Positions 23,901 to 31,415 of a stretch of 35,481 nucleotides of DNA are shown in pieces. The DNA comes from DASZXJ01 sp035545895 (lineage in GTDB: Bacteria; Planctomycetota; Phycisphaerae; Tepidisphaerales; Tepidisphaeraceae). The DNA lies in contig DASZXJ010000146.1 in NCBI GenBank assembly GCA_035545895.1, positions 1-35,481 on the forward strand, in the 5' to 3' direction. A model generated the notes under the pieces. The model was not told the DNA's origin and did no database searches. It worked only from the letters and a program-made list of their open reading frames with translations. A program made the position numbers and the translations under genes. Every line of letters starts with the position of its first letter. Within the stretch, counting starts at the first letter, position 1.

Positions 23901-25714
23901 GCTGGAACGTACCAGGGATTGGAAACCGAGAAGATTTGCGCACCGGCGTGGATCGCGCCGACATCGCCATGAAGAACTTGAATGCCAACGGCCCCAGAAT
24001 CCAGGGTTGCGATGTGTTGATTGACGCTCAAGCCGCCCAGCGCGATATCGCCGGGCTGGGTAACGCGCAATTCGTAAGTGCTTGGAATAAACAGTGTCAC
24101 GGATTCCGCGGGGGTTGTTCCGGTCGCCGCATCCGCGGTGCCGTTGAAATTCAGATCGCCAAATTCCGCGACGGCAATTCGATACACACCGGGTATGCTC
24201 GCCTTGATCTGAATGGCCTTGTTGACGCGAGAAAACTGTGAAACATCGGAATAATCGGTGGCAATCAATCTGCCGTTCGGATCGAAAATGCCGAGCCTCG
24301 GATGATTTGACGCATCCGGTCCAAACAGTGCGGTCACGGAATCAAGCAACTGAATATTGACAGTTTGGCCGGCGAGCAATCCGATTGCGTAATAATCGAC
24401 GCCATCATTGGTGGCGGGACTCGATACCGTCGTCGAATTTCCAAGAGATCCGAAAAGTTGAACCACATTTGAATCACGCAACTGCTGGCTTCTGAGCGTG
24501 CCGACGTACTGCGCGGTGGCGAAGGTGTCGTTATTAAACCGCGCATCCGCCTGCAGTTCGCCGAGGGATATGTTGTTTCCGAAATCCCGCACATCGAAAT
24601 AACTGATCGCGCTATTGTTGGCGAGAGTGGCGCCGCGGAATTCCAGTTCATGCTGGGCAACTCCGAGCCCTGTCACCGTTGTCAGATCATGAACCGTCGC
24701 CTCGCCGAGGAATGAATTGTCCGCATGGACATCGCTGGCGCGGCCATTCACATCGAGTTGAAAGCCGGTCTTGTATTGAACGCTTTCGAAATTTCCCGCG
24801 GTTGCGCCGGCACCCAGATTGTTGACGCTCAGGGTGCCGAAGGAGTTGGCGGAAATCAGGTGCTGGATATCGCCGTCAACATGGAAATTACGCTGAACAA
24901 ACGCTGAAGCCAAAACGTTTTGCGTATTATAATCCGATGTATTGGCAAACTGGGAAATTCCCGATGCGTCACCGGTGAGGATATTGCCAGCGTAGAACGT
25001 ATCGATATTGCCGCCGATGCTGACATAGCCGGTGACGGTGCCGCCAAAGAAGAATTTGTCGAAGTTGTTGCCTGGCGTCACGATCAACCCGGACAATATT
25101 CGTCCGGCCGAGGAGGGTCGCAAACCGAACCCTCGCTGATTCGAATAAATCAGGGGAATGCTGTTTGAGGGCGCGGTCAGGGTATTGAGCGTTTCAGCGC
25201 CAAGGTATGCCCCCCCGTCGCCGGGAGTAACGACGACCGAGCCCCCGCCAAAGGCGTCGGTAATTCGCATCCCAATTCCACCGCCGAAGGGTGTCATTCG
25301 GTCGTTATTATTGATCTGCGAAATCGAAATGCTGCAATTGGCATCAGCATGCAAAACATAAATATTGAACAGGAATGCGCCAGCGGTCGCATTGGGGACC
25401 GTATCAGGAACCAAATCCGTCAACGTAACCTGACTGCCATCAAAGGCATTGGGGTTGTATTGCGCTCCGATGAACTCGGCGGTCAGGTCGCCGGTCACCG
25501 ATATGCGGATCGTGGCGTTTCCGTTGGCCTGCTTATATTGAAATACGTTGGTGCCTTCATATACCGTGGCGTTTGCGGTGCCCGGCACAATCGTATTCGT
25601 AAAAAGGCCATGAATGACCGATGTCAGCATCTGGCGCTGCTCAAGGGCCTCGCAGGTGGCTGCGGCAGCGCGTGTGATCTTGGGTGATTGGACGGAACGG
25701 CGGCGGTACGGCAT
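20963..25714 (-). CDS. Giant LEPR-XLL surface protein with beta-helix-like repeats (1583 residues)
   Basis: An AGAGGA box six bases upstream fixes the ATG at 25714. The N terminus is basic, followed by CEALEQRQMLTS, a LEPR-XLL motif as found in many exported planctomycete proteins, with no classical signal peptide. The body is Gly/Asn/Ser/Thr-rich with many short hydrophobic turns (GNIDTF, GDIQHL, GSIGIN, GNVNATNIG), typical of a long parallel beta-helix. Around residues 440-560, DGVDYYAIGLLAGQTVNIQ to GVYRIAVAEFGD resembles a PPC-type beta-sandwich. The last ~130 residues are regular rungs. It is likely a cell-surface adhesin or structural protein; no enzymatic motif seen. Confidence 0.85.
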   Translation of the reverse strand: MPYRRRSVQSPKITRAAAATCEALEQRQMLTSVIHGLFTNTIVPGTANATVYEGTNVFQYKQANGNATIRISVTGDLTAEFIGAQYNPNAFDGSQVTLTDLVPDTVPNATAGAFLFNIYVLHADANCSISISQINNNDRMTPFGGGIGMRITDAFGGGSVVVTPGDGGAYLGAETLNTLTAPSNSIPLIYSNQRGFGLRPSSAGRILSGLIVTPGNNFDKFFFGGTVTGYVSIGGNIDTFYAGNILTGDASGISQFANTSDYNTQNVLASAFVQRNFHVDGDIQHLISANSFGTLSVNNLGAGATAGNFESVQYKTGFQLDVNGRASDVHADNSFLGEATVHDLTTVTGLGVAQHELEFRGATLANNSAISYFDVRDFGNNISLGELQADARFNNDTFATAQYVGTLRSQQLRDSNVVQLFGSLGNSTTVSSPATNDGVDYYAIGLLAGQTVNIQLLDSVTALFGPDASNHPRLGIFDPNGRLIATDYSDVSQFSRVNKAIQIKASIPGVYRIAVAEFGDLNFNGTADAATGTTPAESVTLFIPSTYELRVTQPGDIALGGLSVNQHIATLDSGAVGIQVLHGDVGAIHAGAQIFSVSNPWYVPAGNLRSMDAVSIGLSNLNSTSFDDESGPDLLIRKGSIGLLRTTGANVAATNANYLSINDDVSIFPTSDDSLDLTSPTIAVGTNIQTVDCAGVLEGDYLANAAIGVIRAQIIGGFHSSSPIIQANVNNVGSDGIIDLIDVTTTSTTVAAVDGLAITTGEGGNVRYFHIQPTAFVNSDPFFGNGLNAERTFAPGTSTTVVDDSGARMVLTPLPRDPNTTFPANPNALSPYLDPPALSILTYPVRDKTGVVLMRVTVTPVDDTTDGLARPGGGGLMVQSSSTNGRATAEISDIDLNRVPPTGIVGAGGFTGGDSFTFQPFTLAPFNRIYTLTDQSTSTNPIRDQNLIFQGSSPIDIWNITAFTTGMNISSISNSTTGEIVNIGGATNGTAGPNIFSMTAENIGVAVSHTGAAVEGGTPITGTAAALPFAVNTPAGAGQRNLINVSNVNSMLARRAIGNVNATNIGTIGANSDGKNIAGVFEGIVGPIVSRGTGSQITGNIVHVAIGEGIASSGSGSFARSGVFADGIIDSVTGSGDIRGDVIALGNTTFVSQAAVDPITGAAIFLADGITQATQRTPTYFLGSIKLNGGSIIDANVEVVASTALAGGTGYTQALEFPVSKIGPTGPSHTAAFPGEFTEMGSIRLDGTGGILGSLFLASNIGSIGINGGFGLINSVVGTVGPGSVGAIATDGYGVRGSTIQTGQNLNSVTARGNGRHTPTSYFSPSVRISESTTIDPFSGQTLDAFNDLDKAMGTTAAKPYNGTNTDVGLIQDSQFTGGGKIGKVDAYRIYARYVMQTDPVTGLTSRISYGSPSYPMRISFAGGAGSVVAHEQVNGLALITGKLDSFAVGGNVQNTAINVGSLISSISAGALLGTTSIKMTAPGGTLKSLTTLHSLFATIVISQDIQSIKVGTDIGSPNIFSGRNVGSIVVSGNVLSGAKIRVAKTLGTLAIGGDVKVNSSITAGAIQKQTIKGQVLGDIIIT

Positions 25715-25805
25715 GCTCGGTCCTCTTAGGTGTTGATCAAAGTTGCGGGATGAGGTGTGATTCCGTCCGCACCGCAGTCCCAAATCCCGTGTTCCGATCC
25801 GTCGC

Positions 25806-25835
25806 GTTCTATCACATAGAACCCAACAGTGTCAA
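25806..25835 (-). promoter_or_regulatory. Promoter with overlapping palindromic operator candidate
   Basis: On the minus strand a perfect TTGACA (25835-25830) is followed after 18 bases by TAGAAC (25811-25806), upstream of the giant surface protein gene with a leader of about 85 bases. A perfect inverted repeat, GTTCTAT-N3-ATAGAAC (25806-25822), covers the -10 box and part of the spacer, which is where a repressor would bind. Confidence 0.5.
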
Positions 25836-25923
25836 CGACTTACGAGAATGACGACAGGGCCAAAATACGTCATGTATCGCCACTCTTGCGGGGGGGCGGT
25901 CGGTTCCGGTAAAACCACCCTCA

Positions 25924-26241
25924 ATGCCTCAAAGCCGCATTACATCCGACCAGATACGCCACGTTGCCAAGCTCGCCCGGCTGGCCCTGGACGAACTCCA
26001 AATTGCCCGTTTCTGCGGACAACTTGATCCGATCCTGGACTACATCGCCAAGATCGGACAAGCCAACGTCGAGGGAATCGAGCCCATGGCCCATGCCGTT
26101 CCCTTGAGCAACGTCCTTCGCCAAGACCTTGTCGAGCCCGCTCTGCCCCTGGATCGGGTCCTGCAAAACGCTCCCGATACGGATGGTCCGTTCTTCAAGG
26201 TGCCCAAAGTCATCGGCGGCGACGAGGACAGTGCCGGATGA
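25924..26241 (+). CDS. gatC: Aspartyl/glutamyl-tRNA amidotransferase subunit C
   Basis: The 105-residue protein is GatC, the small subunit that holds GatA and GatB together in the enzyme that turns Glu-tRNA(Gln) or Asp-tRNA(Asn) into Gln- or Asn-tRNA. It starts ITSDQIRHVAKLARLALDE, the family hallmark, continues with FCGQLDPILDYIAKI and VEGIEPMAHAVPLSNVLRQD, and ends with APDTDGPFFKVPKVIG. Its length is normal. The ATG is clear but no strong ribosome binding site precedes it. gatA follows after 85 bases on the same strand. Confidence 0.95.
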   Translation: MPQSRITSDQIRHVAKLARLALDELQIARFCGQLDPILDYIAKIGQANVEGIEPMAHAVPLSNVLRQDLVEPALPLDRVLQNAPDTDGPFFKVPKVIGGDEDSAG

Positions 26242-26326
26242 AAGCGACCAACGCACTGATCTCTCTACCCAGTTAGGGACGGTACGGATCGCCCAGTATT
26301 CCAAAATCCACCGCCCGGAAGGCAAA

Positions 26327-27781
26327 ATGAAGCTTGATACGCTGATCGACAGCCGGGATGCCATCCGATCGAAAAAAATCAGTTCGGTCGAACTGACGCG
26401 CCAGGTTCTGGACCGTATCGAAAAACTCGAACCGACCATGCAGGCATTTAACAGCGTTTGGCCGGATCGCGCGCTGGAGCAAGCCAGAGCCGCCGACGCC
26501 GGACAACGCCCCGGCGAGTTATCGGGCATTCCCATCGCCATCAAGGACAACATCTGCACCAGTCACGGGCTGACCACCTGCTCATCGAAGATGCTGGCGA
26601 ATTTCAAAGCCCCTTACGATGCGACCATCGTCCAAAAACTCGAATCCGCCGGCGCGATCATTATCGGCAAAACCAACCTCGATGAATTCGCCATGGGCAG
26701 CAGCACGGAAAACAGCGCAACCAAGATCACGCACAACCCGTGGGATACCGATCGCGTGCCCGGCGGTAGTTCCGGCGGCTCGGCGGCAGCACTGGCGGCG
26801 GGAATGTGTCTGGCCTCGGTCGGCTCGGATACCGGCGGATCGATTCGCCAACCGGCGGCGCTCTGCGGCCTCGTGGGACTCAAGCCAACATATGGCCGGA
26901 TCAGCAGGTATGGCCTGGTCGCGTTTGCATCATCTCTGGATCAAATCGGACCGTTTGGACATACCGTCGCCGATGCCGCGCTGATGCTCAACGTCATGGC
27001 CGGCGCTGATCCGAAAGATTCCACCTGCATGCCAACCGCCCCGCCGGACTACCTGGCGCAACTCGATCAACCGTTGGCGGGTTTGCGCATTGGCGTCGTC
27101 AAGGAATACGATCTGGCTGAAGGAATCGACCCGCAGGTGAAATCGGCGGTCGATCAGGCCATCAAAACGTATCAATCGCTCGGCGCCACCGTCGTGCCCG
27201 TGAGTTTGCCCCACACCGAATATGGCATCGCGGCCTATTACGTCATCGCGCCCTGCGAAGCTTCATCAAACCTGGCGCGATACGACGGCGTGCACTTCGG
27301 CCATCGCACGAAAGAGCCGGTCAGCGACATCATCGAACTATTCAGCAAGAGCCGTGCTGAGGGTTTCGGCCCGGAAGTTCAGCGGCGAATCATGATCGGC
27401 ACATATGCCCTTTCCAGTGGATATTACGACGCGTACTACAACCGCGCCTTGAAGGTACGAGCGTTAATCAAGCGGGATTTTGACCGCGCTTTCGAGCAAT
27501 GCGATGTCATCGCCTGTCCCACTTCCCCGACCGCGGCGTTCAAGATCGGCGAAAAGAGCGGCGATCCGCTACAAATGTATCTAGTGGACGTTTTCACGGT
27601 GACGTGCAATATTGCGGCCCTGCCGGGAATCAGCCTCCCCTGCGGATTTACCACCGGCCCCAAACCCCTTCCCATCGGCCTGCAACTGCTCGGCCCGGCG
27701 CTGAGCGAAGAAAAACTGTTGCGGATTGCCCACATATATGAGCAGAAAACGGACTGGCATCTCCGAAGACCAATGCTATAA
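26327..27781 (+). CDS. gatA: Glutamyl-tRNA(Gln)/aspartyl-tRNA(Asn) amidotransferase subunit A
   Basis: The amidase subunit of the tRNA-dependent amidotransferase releases ammonia from glutamine and passes it to GatB. The ATG at 26327 follows GGAAGG by four bases and gives 484 residues, the usual length. The amidase-signature triad is visible: Lys73 in IPIAIKDNI, Ser148 in PGGSSGGSAAA and the nucleophile Ser172 in GSDTGGSIRQPA. GatA segments such as GKTNLDEFAMGSSTENS and GLKPTYGRISRYGLVAFASSLDQIGP are well conserved. No gatB follows; the next genes encode cytochromes, so gatB must lie elsewhere. Confidence 0.97.
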   Translation: MKLDTLIDSRDAIRSKKISSVELTRQVLDRIEKLEPTMQAFNSVWPDRALEQARAADAGQRPGELSGIPIAIKDNICTSHGLTTCSSKMLANFKAPYDATIVQKLESAGAIIIGKTNLDEFAMGSSTENSATKITHNPWDTDRVPGGSSGGSAAALAAGMCLASVGSDTGGSIRQPAALCGLVGLKPTYGRISRYGLVAFASSLDQIGPFGHTVADAALMLNVMAGADPKDSTCMPTAPPDYLAQLDQPLAGLRIGVVKEYDLAEGIDPQVKSAVDQAIKTYQSLGATVVPVSLPHTEYGIAAYYVIAPCEASSNLARYDGVHFGHRTKEPVSDIIELFSKSRAEGFGPEVQRRIMIGTYALSSGYYDAYYNRALKVRALIKRDFDRAFEQCDVIACPTSPTAAFKIGEKSGDPLQMYLVDVFTVTCNIAALPGISLPCGFTTGPKPLPIGLQLLGPALSEEKLLRIAHIYEQKTDWHLRRPML

Positions 27782-27782
27782 T
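27754..27782 (+). promoter_or_regulatory. Putative promoter for nrfH, giving a nearly leaderless transcript
   Basis: A perfect TATAAT (27777-27782) overlaps the gatA stop codon, with CTGGCA (27754-27759) 17 bases before as a 4/6 -35 match. A start six to eight bases downstream would fall at about 27789, next to the GTG at 27790. Confidence 0.35.
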
Positions 27783-27789
27783 TTTTGCC

Positions 27790-28251
27790 GTGCGAGGGAT
27801 GCGCAAGCGATGGATCGCAGTGGCTGTATTGCTCGGCCTGGTCGGCGGAGTTGGGGGATTCACTTTCAAGTATGGCGAAGGACTGAGCTACTTCTCGACC
27901 GATCCGCGTGCCTGCACCAATTGCCACATCATGAACAGCGAGTTCGCCTCCTGGAGCAAGGGGCCGCATAACAATTTGGCGGGTTGCGTCGATTGTCATC
28001 TGCCTCACGAATTCATTCCCAAGTACATGGCCAAGGCCGACAACGGCTACCGGCATTCCAAAGGTTTTACGCTGCAGAATTTTCACGAGCCGATCATGAT
28101 TACGCCGCGCAATGCGCAGATTTTGCAGGATAACTGCCTGCGCTGTCACGGCGATTTTGTGCATGACATTATTCAGGGAAGCAAGACGGCCGAGGATGCC
28201 GTGCAATGCGTTCATTGTCATCGCAGCGTCGGACACGGCGCGCGAGGCTAA
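27790..28251 (+). CDS. nrfH: NrfH-type tetraheme quinol dehydrogenase
   Basis: The 153-residue protein belongs to the NapC/NrfH family that takes electrons from menaquinol in the membrane and hands them to NrfA. One N-terminal helix (about residues 8-25) anchors it; the periplasmic part has four CxxCH heme motifs, at Cys42, Cys66, Cys116 and Cys140. The first reads CTNCHIM, and its Met could be the unusual axial ligand known for NrfH heme 1. The spacing fits NrfH rather than the larger NapC. Start is GTG at 27790 or ATG at 27799; neither has a normal ribosome binding site. nrfA follows 15 bases later. Confidence 0.92.
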   Translation: MRGMRKRWIAVAVLLGLVGGVGGFTFKYGEGLSYFSTDPRACTNCHIMNSEFASWSKGPHNNLAGCVDCHLPHEFIPKYMAKADNGYRHSKGFTLQNFHEPIMITPRNAQILQDNCLRCHGDFVHDIIQGSKTAEDAVQCVHCHRSVGHGARG

Positions 28252-28266
28252 GTGCGGAGGAACAAC

Positions 28267-29763
28267 ATGGCTGACACAATTCCGCCCTCAAAATCGGGCA
28301 TTTCACGAGCTTTTTTCGTATTGATCCTGCTGGTCACAGCCGCGATCGGCTTTGCTGTCTCCATGCTGCTCACCAGCATTTTTGAACGCAAGCAGGAAGC
28401 CAAAAATCCCTACGTTCGCCTGGTCGAGGTGAACGAGGAAACAACCGACCCCAGGTTCTGGGGCATGAACTGGGAACGCGAATACAAAGCCTACCTGCGC
28501 ACCGCCGAAAATACTCAAACCAAATTTGGCGGCTCCGAGTCGTTGCCGCAGGAAAAAATCGATCGCGACCCGTGGCTGAAGCGCATGTTTGCCGGATATG
28601 CGTTTTCCCTGGACTACCGCGACCGCCGCGGCCACGCCTACATGCTTTCCGATCAGGAAGCGACCCGGCGCGTCACCGAACGTCCGCAGCCCGGCGCGTG
28701 CCTGCAATGTCACACCTCGGTCATTCCCACCTACCGCCGCCTGGGTGATGGCGATGTCATGAAAGGCTTTGAAGTGCTTGGCAAGCTCTCTTACAAGGAT
28801 GCCCATGCCGAGGTTGAAAAAACCGGTTCATCCAATCCCGTGACCGGCGGCACGGAAATGAAGTTTGAACACGTGGACGGCATTCATCCGGTCGGCTGCG
28901 TCGATTGTCACAATTCCAGGACAATGGAACTTCGCGTGACCCGGCCGGGCTTTATTCGCGGTATCGCCGCGCTGGCGACCAGCGATCAGCCCGTGCCGCA
29001 CATTCAAAGCATCGAACGCTGGCGCAAGACCAATCGCGCAAAACCTTATGATCCGAACGTCGATGCCACCCGGCAGGAAATGCGCTCCTTTGTCTGTGGG
29101 CAATGTCACGTCGAATACTATTGCGGCCCCAAGACCACGCTGTTTTATCCGTGGAATGAAGGGCTTCGCGTCGAGCAGATCGAACATTACTACGACAATT
29201 TCAAATTCCCCGACGGGCATCGATTCTATGACTTCCAGCATGCCGAAACCGGCGCGGAAGTGCTCAAAGCCCAGCATCCGGAATTTGAAATGTGGAGCCA
29301 GGGCATTCACGCGCGCAGCGGCGTGGCGTGCGCGGATTGTCACATGCCTTACGAACGCCAGGGCGCGATGAAGGTCTCCGACCACTGGGTGCGAAGCCCG
29401 CTTTTGAATGTGTCGCGCGCCTGCCAGGTATGTCACCCGTATCCGGAAAGCGAAATCCAGGCGCGGGCGGAGGCCATTCAATCTCGCACACACGATCTGC
29501 TGGAACGGTCCGGCACAGCCGTCACCGACATGCTCGATGCAATCGCGGCGGCGAAGAAAAACGGTTCCGGCCCAGAGCAACTCGCCGGCGCGCTCGCGCT
29601 TCAGCGCAAAGCGCAGTGGCGGCTGGATTTCGTGGCGGCGGAAAACTCAATGGGCTTCCACGCCCCCGCCGAGGCCGCGCGAATTCTCGGCGAATCGATC
29701 GATTATGCCCGGCAGGCGCAACTTTTGGCCAAGACAGCACCTTCAACGCAGCCGGCCAAGTAA
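28267..29763 (+). CDS. nrfA: Ammonia-forming pentaheme cytochrome c nitrite reductase
   Basis: NrfA reduces nitrite to ammonium with six electrons in the periplasm. The ATG at 28267 follows GGAGG by six bases. The 498 residues have an N-terminal helix (about 14-35) and five CxxCH motifs at Cys145, 211, 277, 355 and 386. The first site, which should be the catalytic heme, reads CLQCH, not the CxxCK of E. coli. Other active-site features are kept: CGQCHVEYY with the catalytic Tyr, KAQHPEFE (K-x-Q, the calcium-site form), GIHARSGVACADCHMP and the distal SMGFHAP His. It is paired with nrfH, forming the usual NrfHA complex. Confidence 0.95.
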   Translation: MADTIPPSKSGISRAFFVLILLVTAAIGFAVSMLLTSIFERKQEAKNPYVRLVEVNEETTDPRFWGMNWEREYKAYLRTAENTQTKFGGSESLPQEKIDRDPWLKRMFAGYAFSLDYRDRRGHAYMLSDQEATRRVTERPQPGACLQCHTSVIPTYRRLGDGDVMKGFEVLGKLSYKDAHAEVEKTGSSNPVTGGTEMKFEHVDGIHPVGCVDCHNSRTMELRVTRPGFIRGIAALATSDQPVPHIQSIERWRKTNRAKPYDPNVDATRQEMRSFVCGQCHVEYYCGPKTTLFYPWNEGLRVEQIEHYYDNFKFPDGHRFYDFQHAETGAEVLKAQHPEFEMWSQGIHARSGVACADCHMPYERQGAMKVSDHWVRSPLLNVSRACQVCHPYPESEIQARAEAIQSRTHDLLERSGTAVTDMLDAIAAAKKNGSGPEQLAGALALQRKAQWRLDFVAAENSMGFHAPAEAARILGESIDYARQAQLLAKTAPSTQPAK

Positions 29764-29839
29764 TTTTTTATTTATGCCGAACTTTCATGGCCGATACAGC
29801 GAATGATTGGGTAGGCCTGTTGTAGCGGGCCTTCGCTGC

Positions 29840-31066
29840 ATGCCGAATTTTAACATCGAAACCCTGGAATCCCGTGAATTGCTCGCCGGTGTCACCCTGC
29901 TCATTCACGGCCTGGACGGAAACATCACCGGCTGGGAAACCGCCGTTGCTGATGATATTGCGCTACGCATCGGCACGCCCCAGGTTTCGCAATATGTCCT
30001 GAAAATCAGTGGCGACAGCGACGGAGACCCTTTTGTCAAATCGTTCACGTTGCAGCACGGACCGCAATTAAAGGAGACCACGACCGCCGAAGCCGTCGTC
30101 AAAGTCGATTGGACCGATGTGGACAGCGGCCTTCCGTTTACCGGCGACGTCGGCGATGTCATTGCTGATTATCTGCTGACTTCGCACGGCACGATGCCTC
30201 CCCTGGCGCAGTTGCCGATTCACCTGATCGGCCATAGCCGCGGCGCCTCGGTTGCCACCGCGATTTCGGAAAAACTCGGCAAGGCCGGCGTGTGGGTCGA
30301 TCAGCAGACCTATCTCGATCCGGTCGCGCTTCCGCAGGTGCTTGGATTTGGCGATACGCCTTTGAAAATCTTCAGCAACGTCATCTTTGCAGATGATTAC
30401 TGGCGCACCGACGGAAAAGACAACTTTGACCCCGATGGTTCATACGTCAAAGGCACGCACCAGGGCAATCTGAACGATATCGTGCAGAAGCAATTCATCG
30501 GCTCAGCACATATGTCCGTGCCGGCCTATTACGATGGCACGATCAATCCCAATGCGATCATGGATCGAGACGAGCCGATTTTCCCATCGTGGTATGGGAA
30601 CACCGCCGCCAAGCCGCCGCGAACATCAACCGGGTTTTATTTCAGCAGAATTCGCGGCGGCGCGCGGCCGGCGGACGGGCTCGTCCCCGGCTTCGGAGGC
30701 ACCGCCACCCGATCAAGCGTCAGTTCCAGCCGTAAACAATGGGCCAACGGAGGCGGGCTTGATGTCTTCGGCGGAAGCTCGTTTTCCGTAGGACAAAAAC
30801 TGACGGTTCGCTTTGTTCATCAGGATTCGGACGGCCCCAGCAACGTCACCCTTTTCCTCGATTCAGACCGAAATCCCTATAACAACAACGTCGCCAAGGT
30901 GATGCGGCGATTCAATTTCGACAAAACCCCCGCGATGACCGTGGCCCACCTCTCCGCGTTGACCGCCGGCACGGCTCCGGGAAAATACTATGTCGGCGCC
31001 TATTTCTCCGACGCCGACGGCCACGCGCGATACGCATATACCACCAGGCAGATCACGCTCGCCTAA
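29840..31066 (+). CDS. LEPR-XLL lipase-like alpha/beta hydrolase
   Basis: The ATG at 29840 gives 408 residues starting with NIETLESRELLAG, a LEPR-XLL motif placed at the very N terminus without an ordinary signal peptide. The hydrolase domain follows directly: LLIHGLDGNITGW as oxyanion strand, IHLIGHSRGASVATA with the GHSRG nucleophile elbow, then TYLDPVA as the likely acid region; a His candidate lies in GSAHMS. The last ~100 residues (SFSVGQKLTVRFVHQDSDG to the end) form a separate beta-sandwich-like domain, also seen in other planctomycete secreted proteins. It may act on lipids or esters outside the cell. Confidence 0.82.
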   Translation: MPNFNIETLESRELLAGVTLLIHGLDGNITGWETAVADDIALRIGTPQVSQYVLKISGDSDGDPFVKSFTLQHGPQLKETTTAEAVVKVDWTDVDSGLPFTGDVGDVIADYLLTSHGTMPPLAQLPIHLIGHSRGASVATAISEKLGKAGVWVDQQTYLDPVALPQVLGFGDTPLKIFSNVIFADDYWRTDGKDNFDPDGSYVKGTHQGNLNDIVQKQFIGSAHMSVPAYYDGTINPNAIMDRDEPIFPSWYGNTAAKPPRTSTGFYFSRIRGGARPADGLVPGFGGTATRSSVSSSRKQWANGGGLDVFGGSSFSVGQKLTVRFVHQDSDGPSNVTLFLDSDRNPYNNNVAKVMRRFNFDKTPAMTVAHLSALTAGTAPGKYYVGAYFSDADGHARYAYTTRQITLA

Positions 31067-31109
31067 TGGAATTGGGTAATGGGTACTGAGGTCCGTTTGG
31101 TATTGATTT

Positions 31110-31176
31110 ATTTTAGTCCCGCCGCTTGCGGTGGGTTTGGCGCTCGAAAACCCGCCGCAAGCGGCGAGGCTAAAAT
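31110..31176. repeat. Palindromic dispersed repeat, CCGCCGCTTGCGG type
   Basis: Two 29-base arms (31110-31138 and 31148-31176) are reverse complements with three differences, closing a 9-base loop. The ends are ATTTTAG and CTAAAAT; the core is GC-rich. It resembles a miniature mobile or stem-loop repeat rather than a terminator, although it may act as one for the upstream lipase gene. Confidence 0.8.
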
Positions 31177-31261
31177 GAACCAATCTCAAGCCAACCCATT
31201 GCCGGCCACCAAAATAGCTTTGCATATTTCGCAACAGGTGATACCATGAAACTTAATCGTG

Positions 31262-31290
31262 CTTCGGCGGGCGGCTGAAGTATTTTTCTT
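31262..31290 (+). terminator. Terminator-like hairpin in the leader region
   Basis: CTTCGGC (31262-31268) pairs with GCTGAAG (31274-31280), one pair being a G-U wobble, around a 5-base loop; TATTTTTCTT follows. It is 196 bases after the lipase gene and 126 before the CAP/RTX gene, so it could end the former or attenuate the latter. Confidence 0.5.
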
Positions 31291-31351
31291 TCTCTAACTC
31301 GATTAACTTAATCAGTAAACAGTTACTCACTTCACTTCTTTTGAGAACGGA

Positions 31352-31398
31352 CCGGCGGATTCCGCCGGAAAAGCAGTTGAGTCAGTTCCTTAACTGAC
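31352..31398 (+). promoter_or_regulatory. Two hairpins in the 5' leader of the CAP/RTX gene
   Basis: CCGGCGG-N3-CCGCCGG (31352-31368) is followed by GTCAGTT-N4-AACTGAC (31381-31398), extended by one more A-T pair. The second stem ends a few bases before the TGGAGGG ribosome binding site, so it could affect mRNA stability or ribosome access. Confidence 0.5.
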
Positions 31399-31415
31399 TT
31401 TGGAGGGACAAGATA

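Larger units (their letters stand above)
31067..31415. other. Intergenic region with palindrome, terminator and leader hairpins
   Basis: There is no gene in this 349-base gap. In order it holds a dispersed palindrome (31110-31176), an unassigned stretch, a terminator-like stem (31262-31290) and two hairpins just before the next start codon (31352-31398), followed by a TGGAGGG ribosome binding site. A 10-codon frame at 31226-31258 is too short to support. Confidence 0.7.

Noticed and set aside
31226..31258. Ten-codon frame that could be a leader peptide
   Set aside because: No ribosome binding site and no run of regulatory codons; it lies before a terminator-like stem but nothing else supports translation.
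31200..31260. Possible known riboswitch (cyclic di-GMP, cobalamin, SAM) upstream of the CAP/RTX gene
   Set aside because: The conserved core sequences of these classes are not present; only generic hairpins can be supported.
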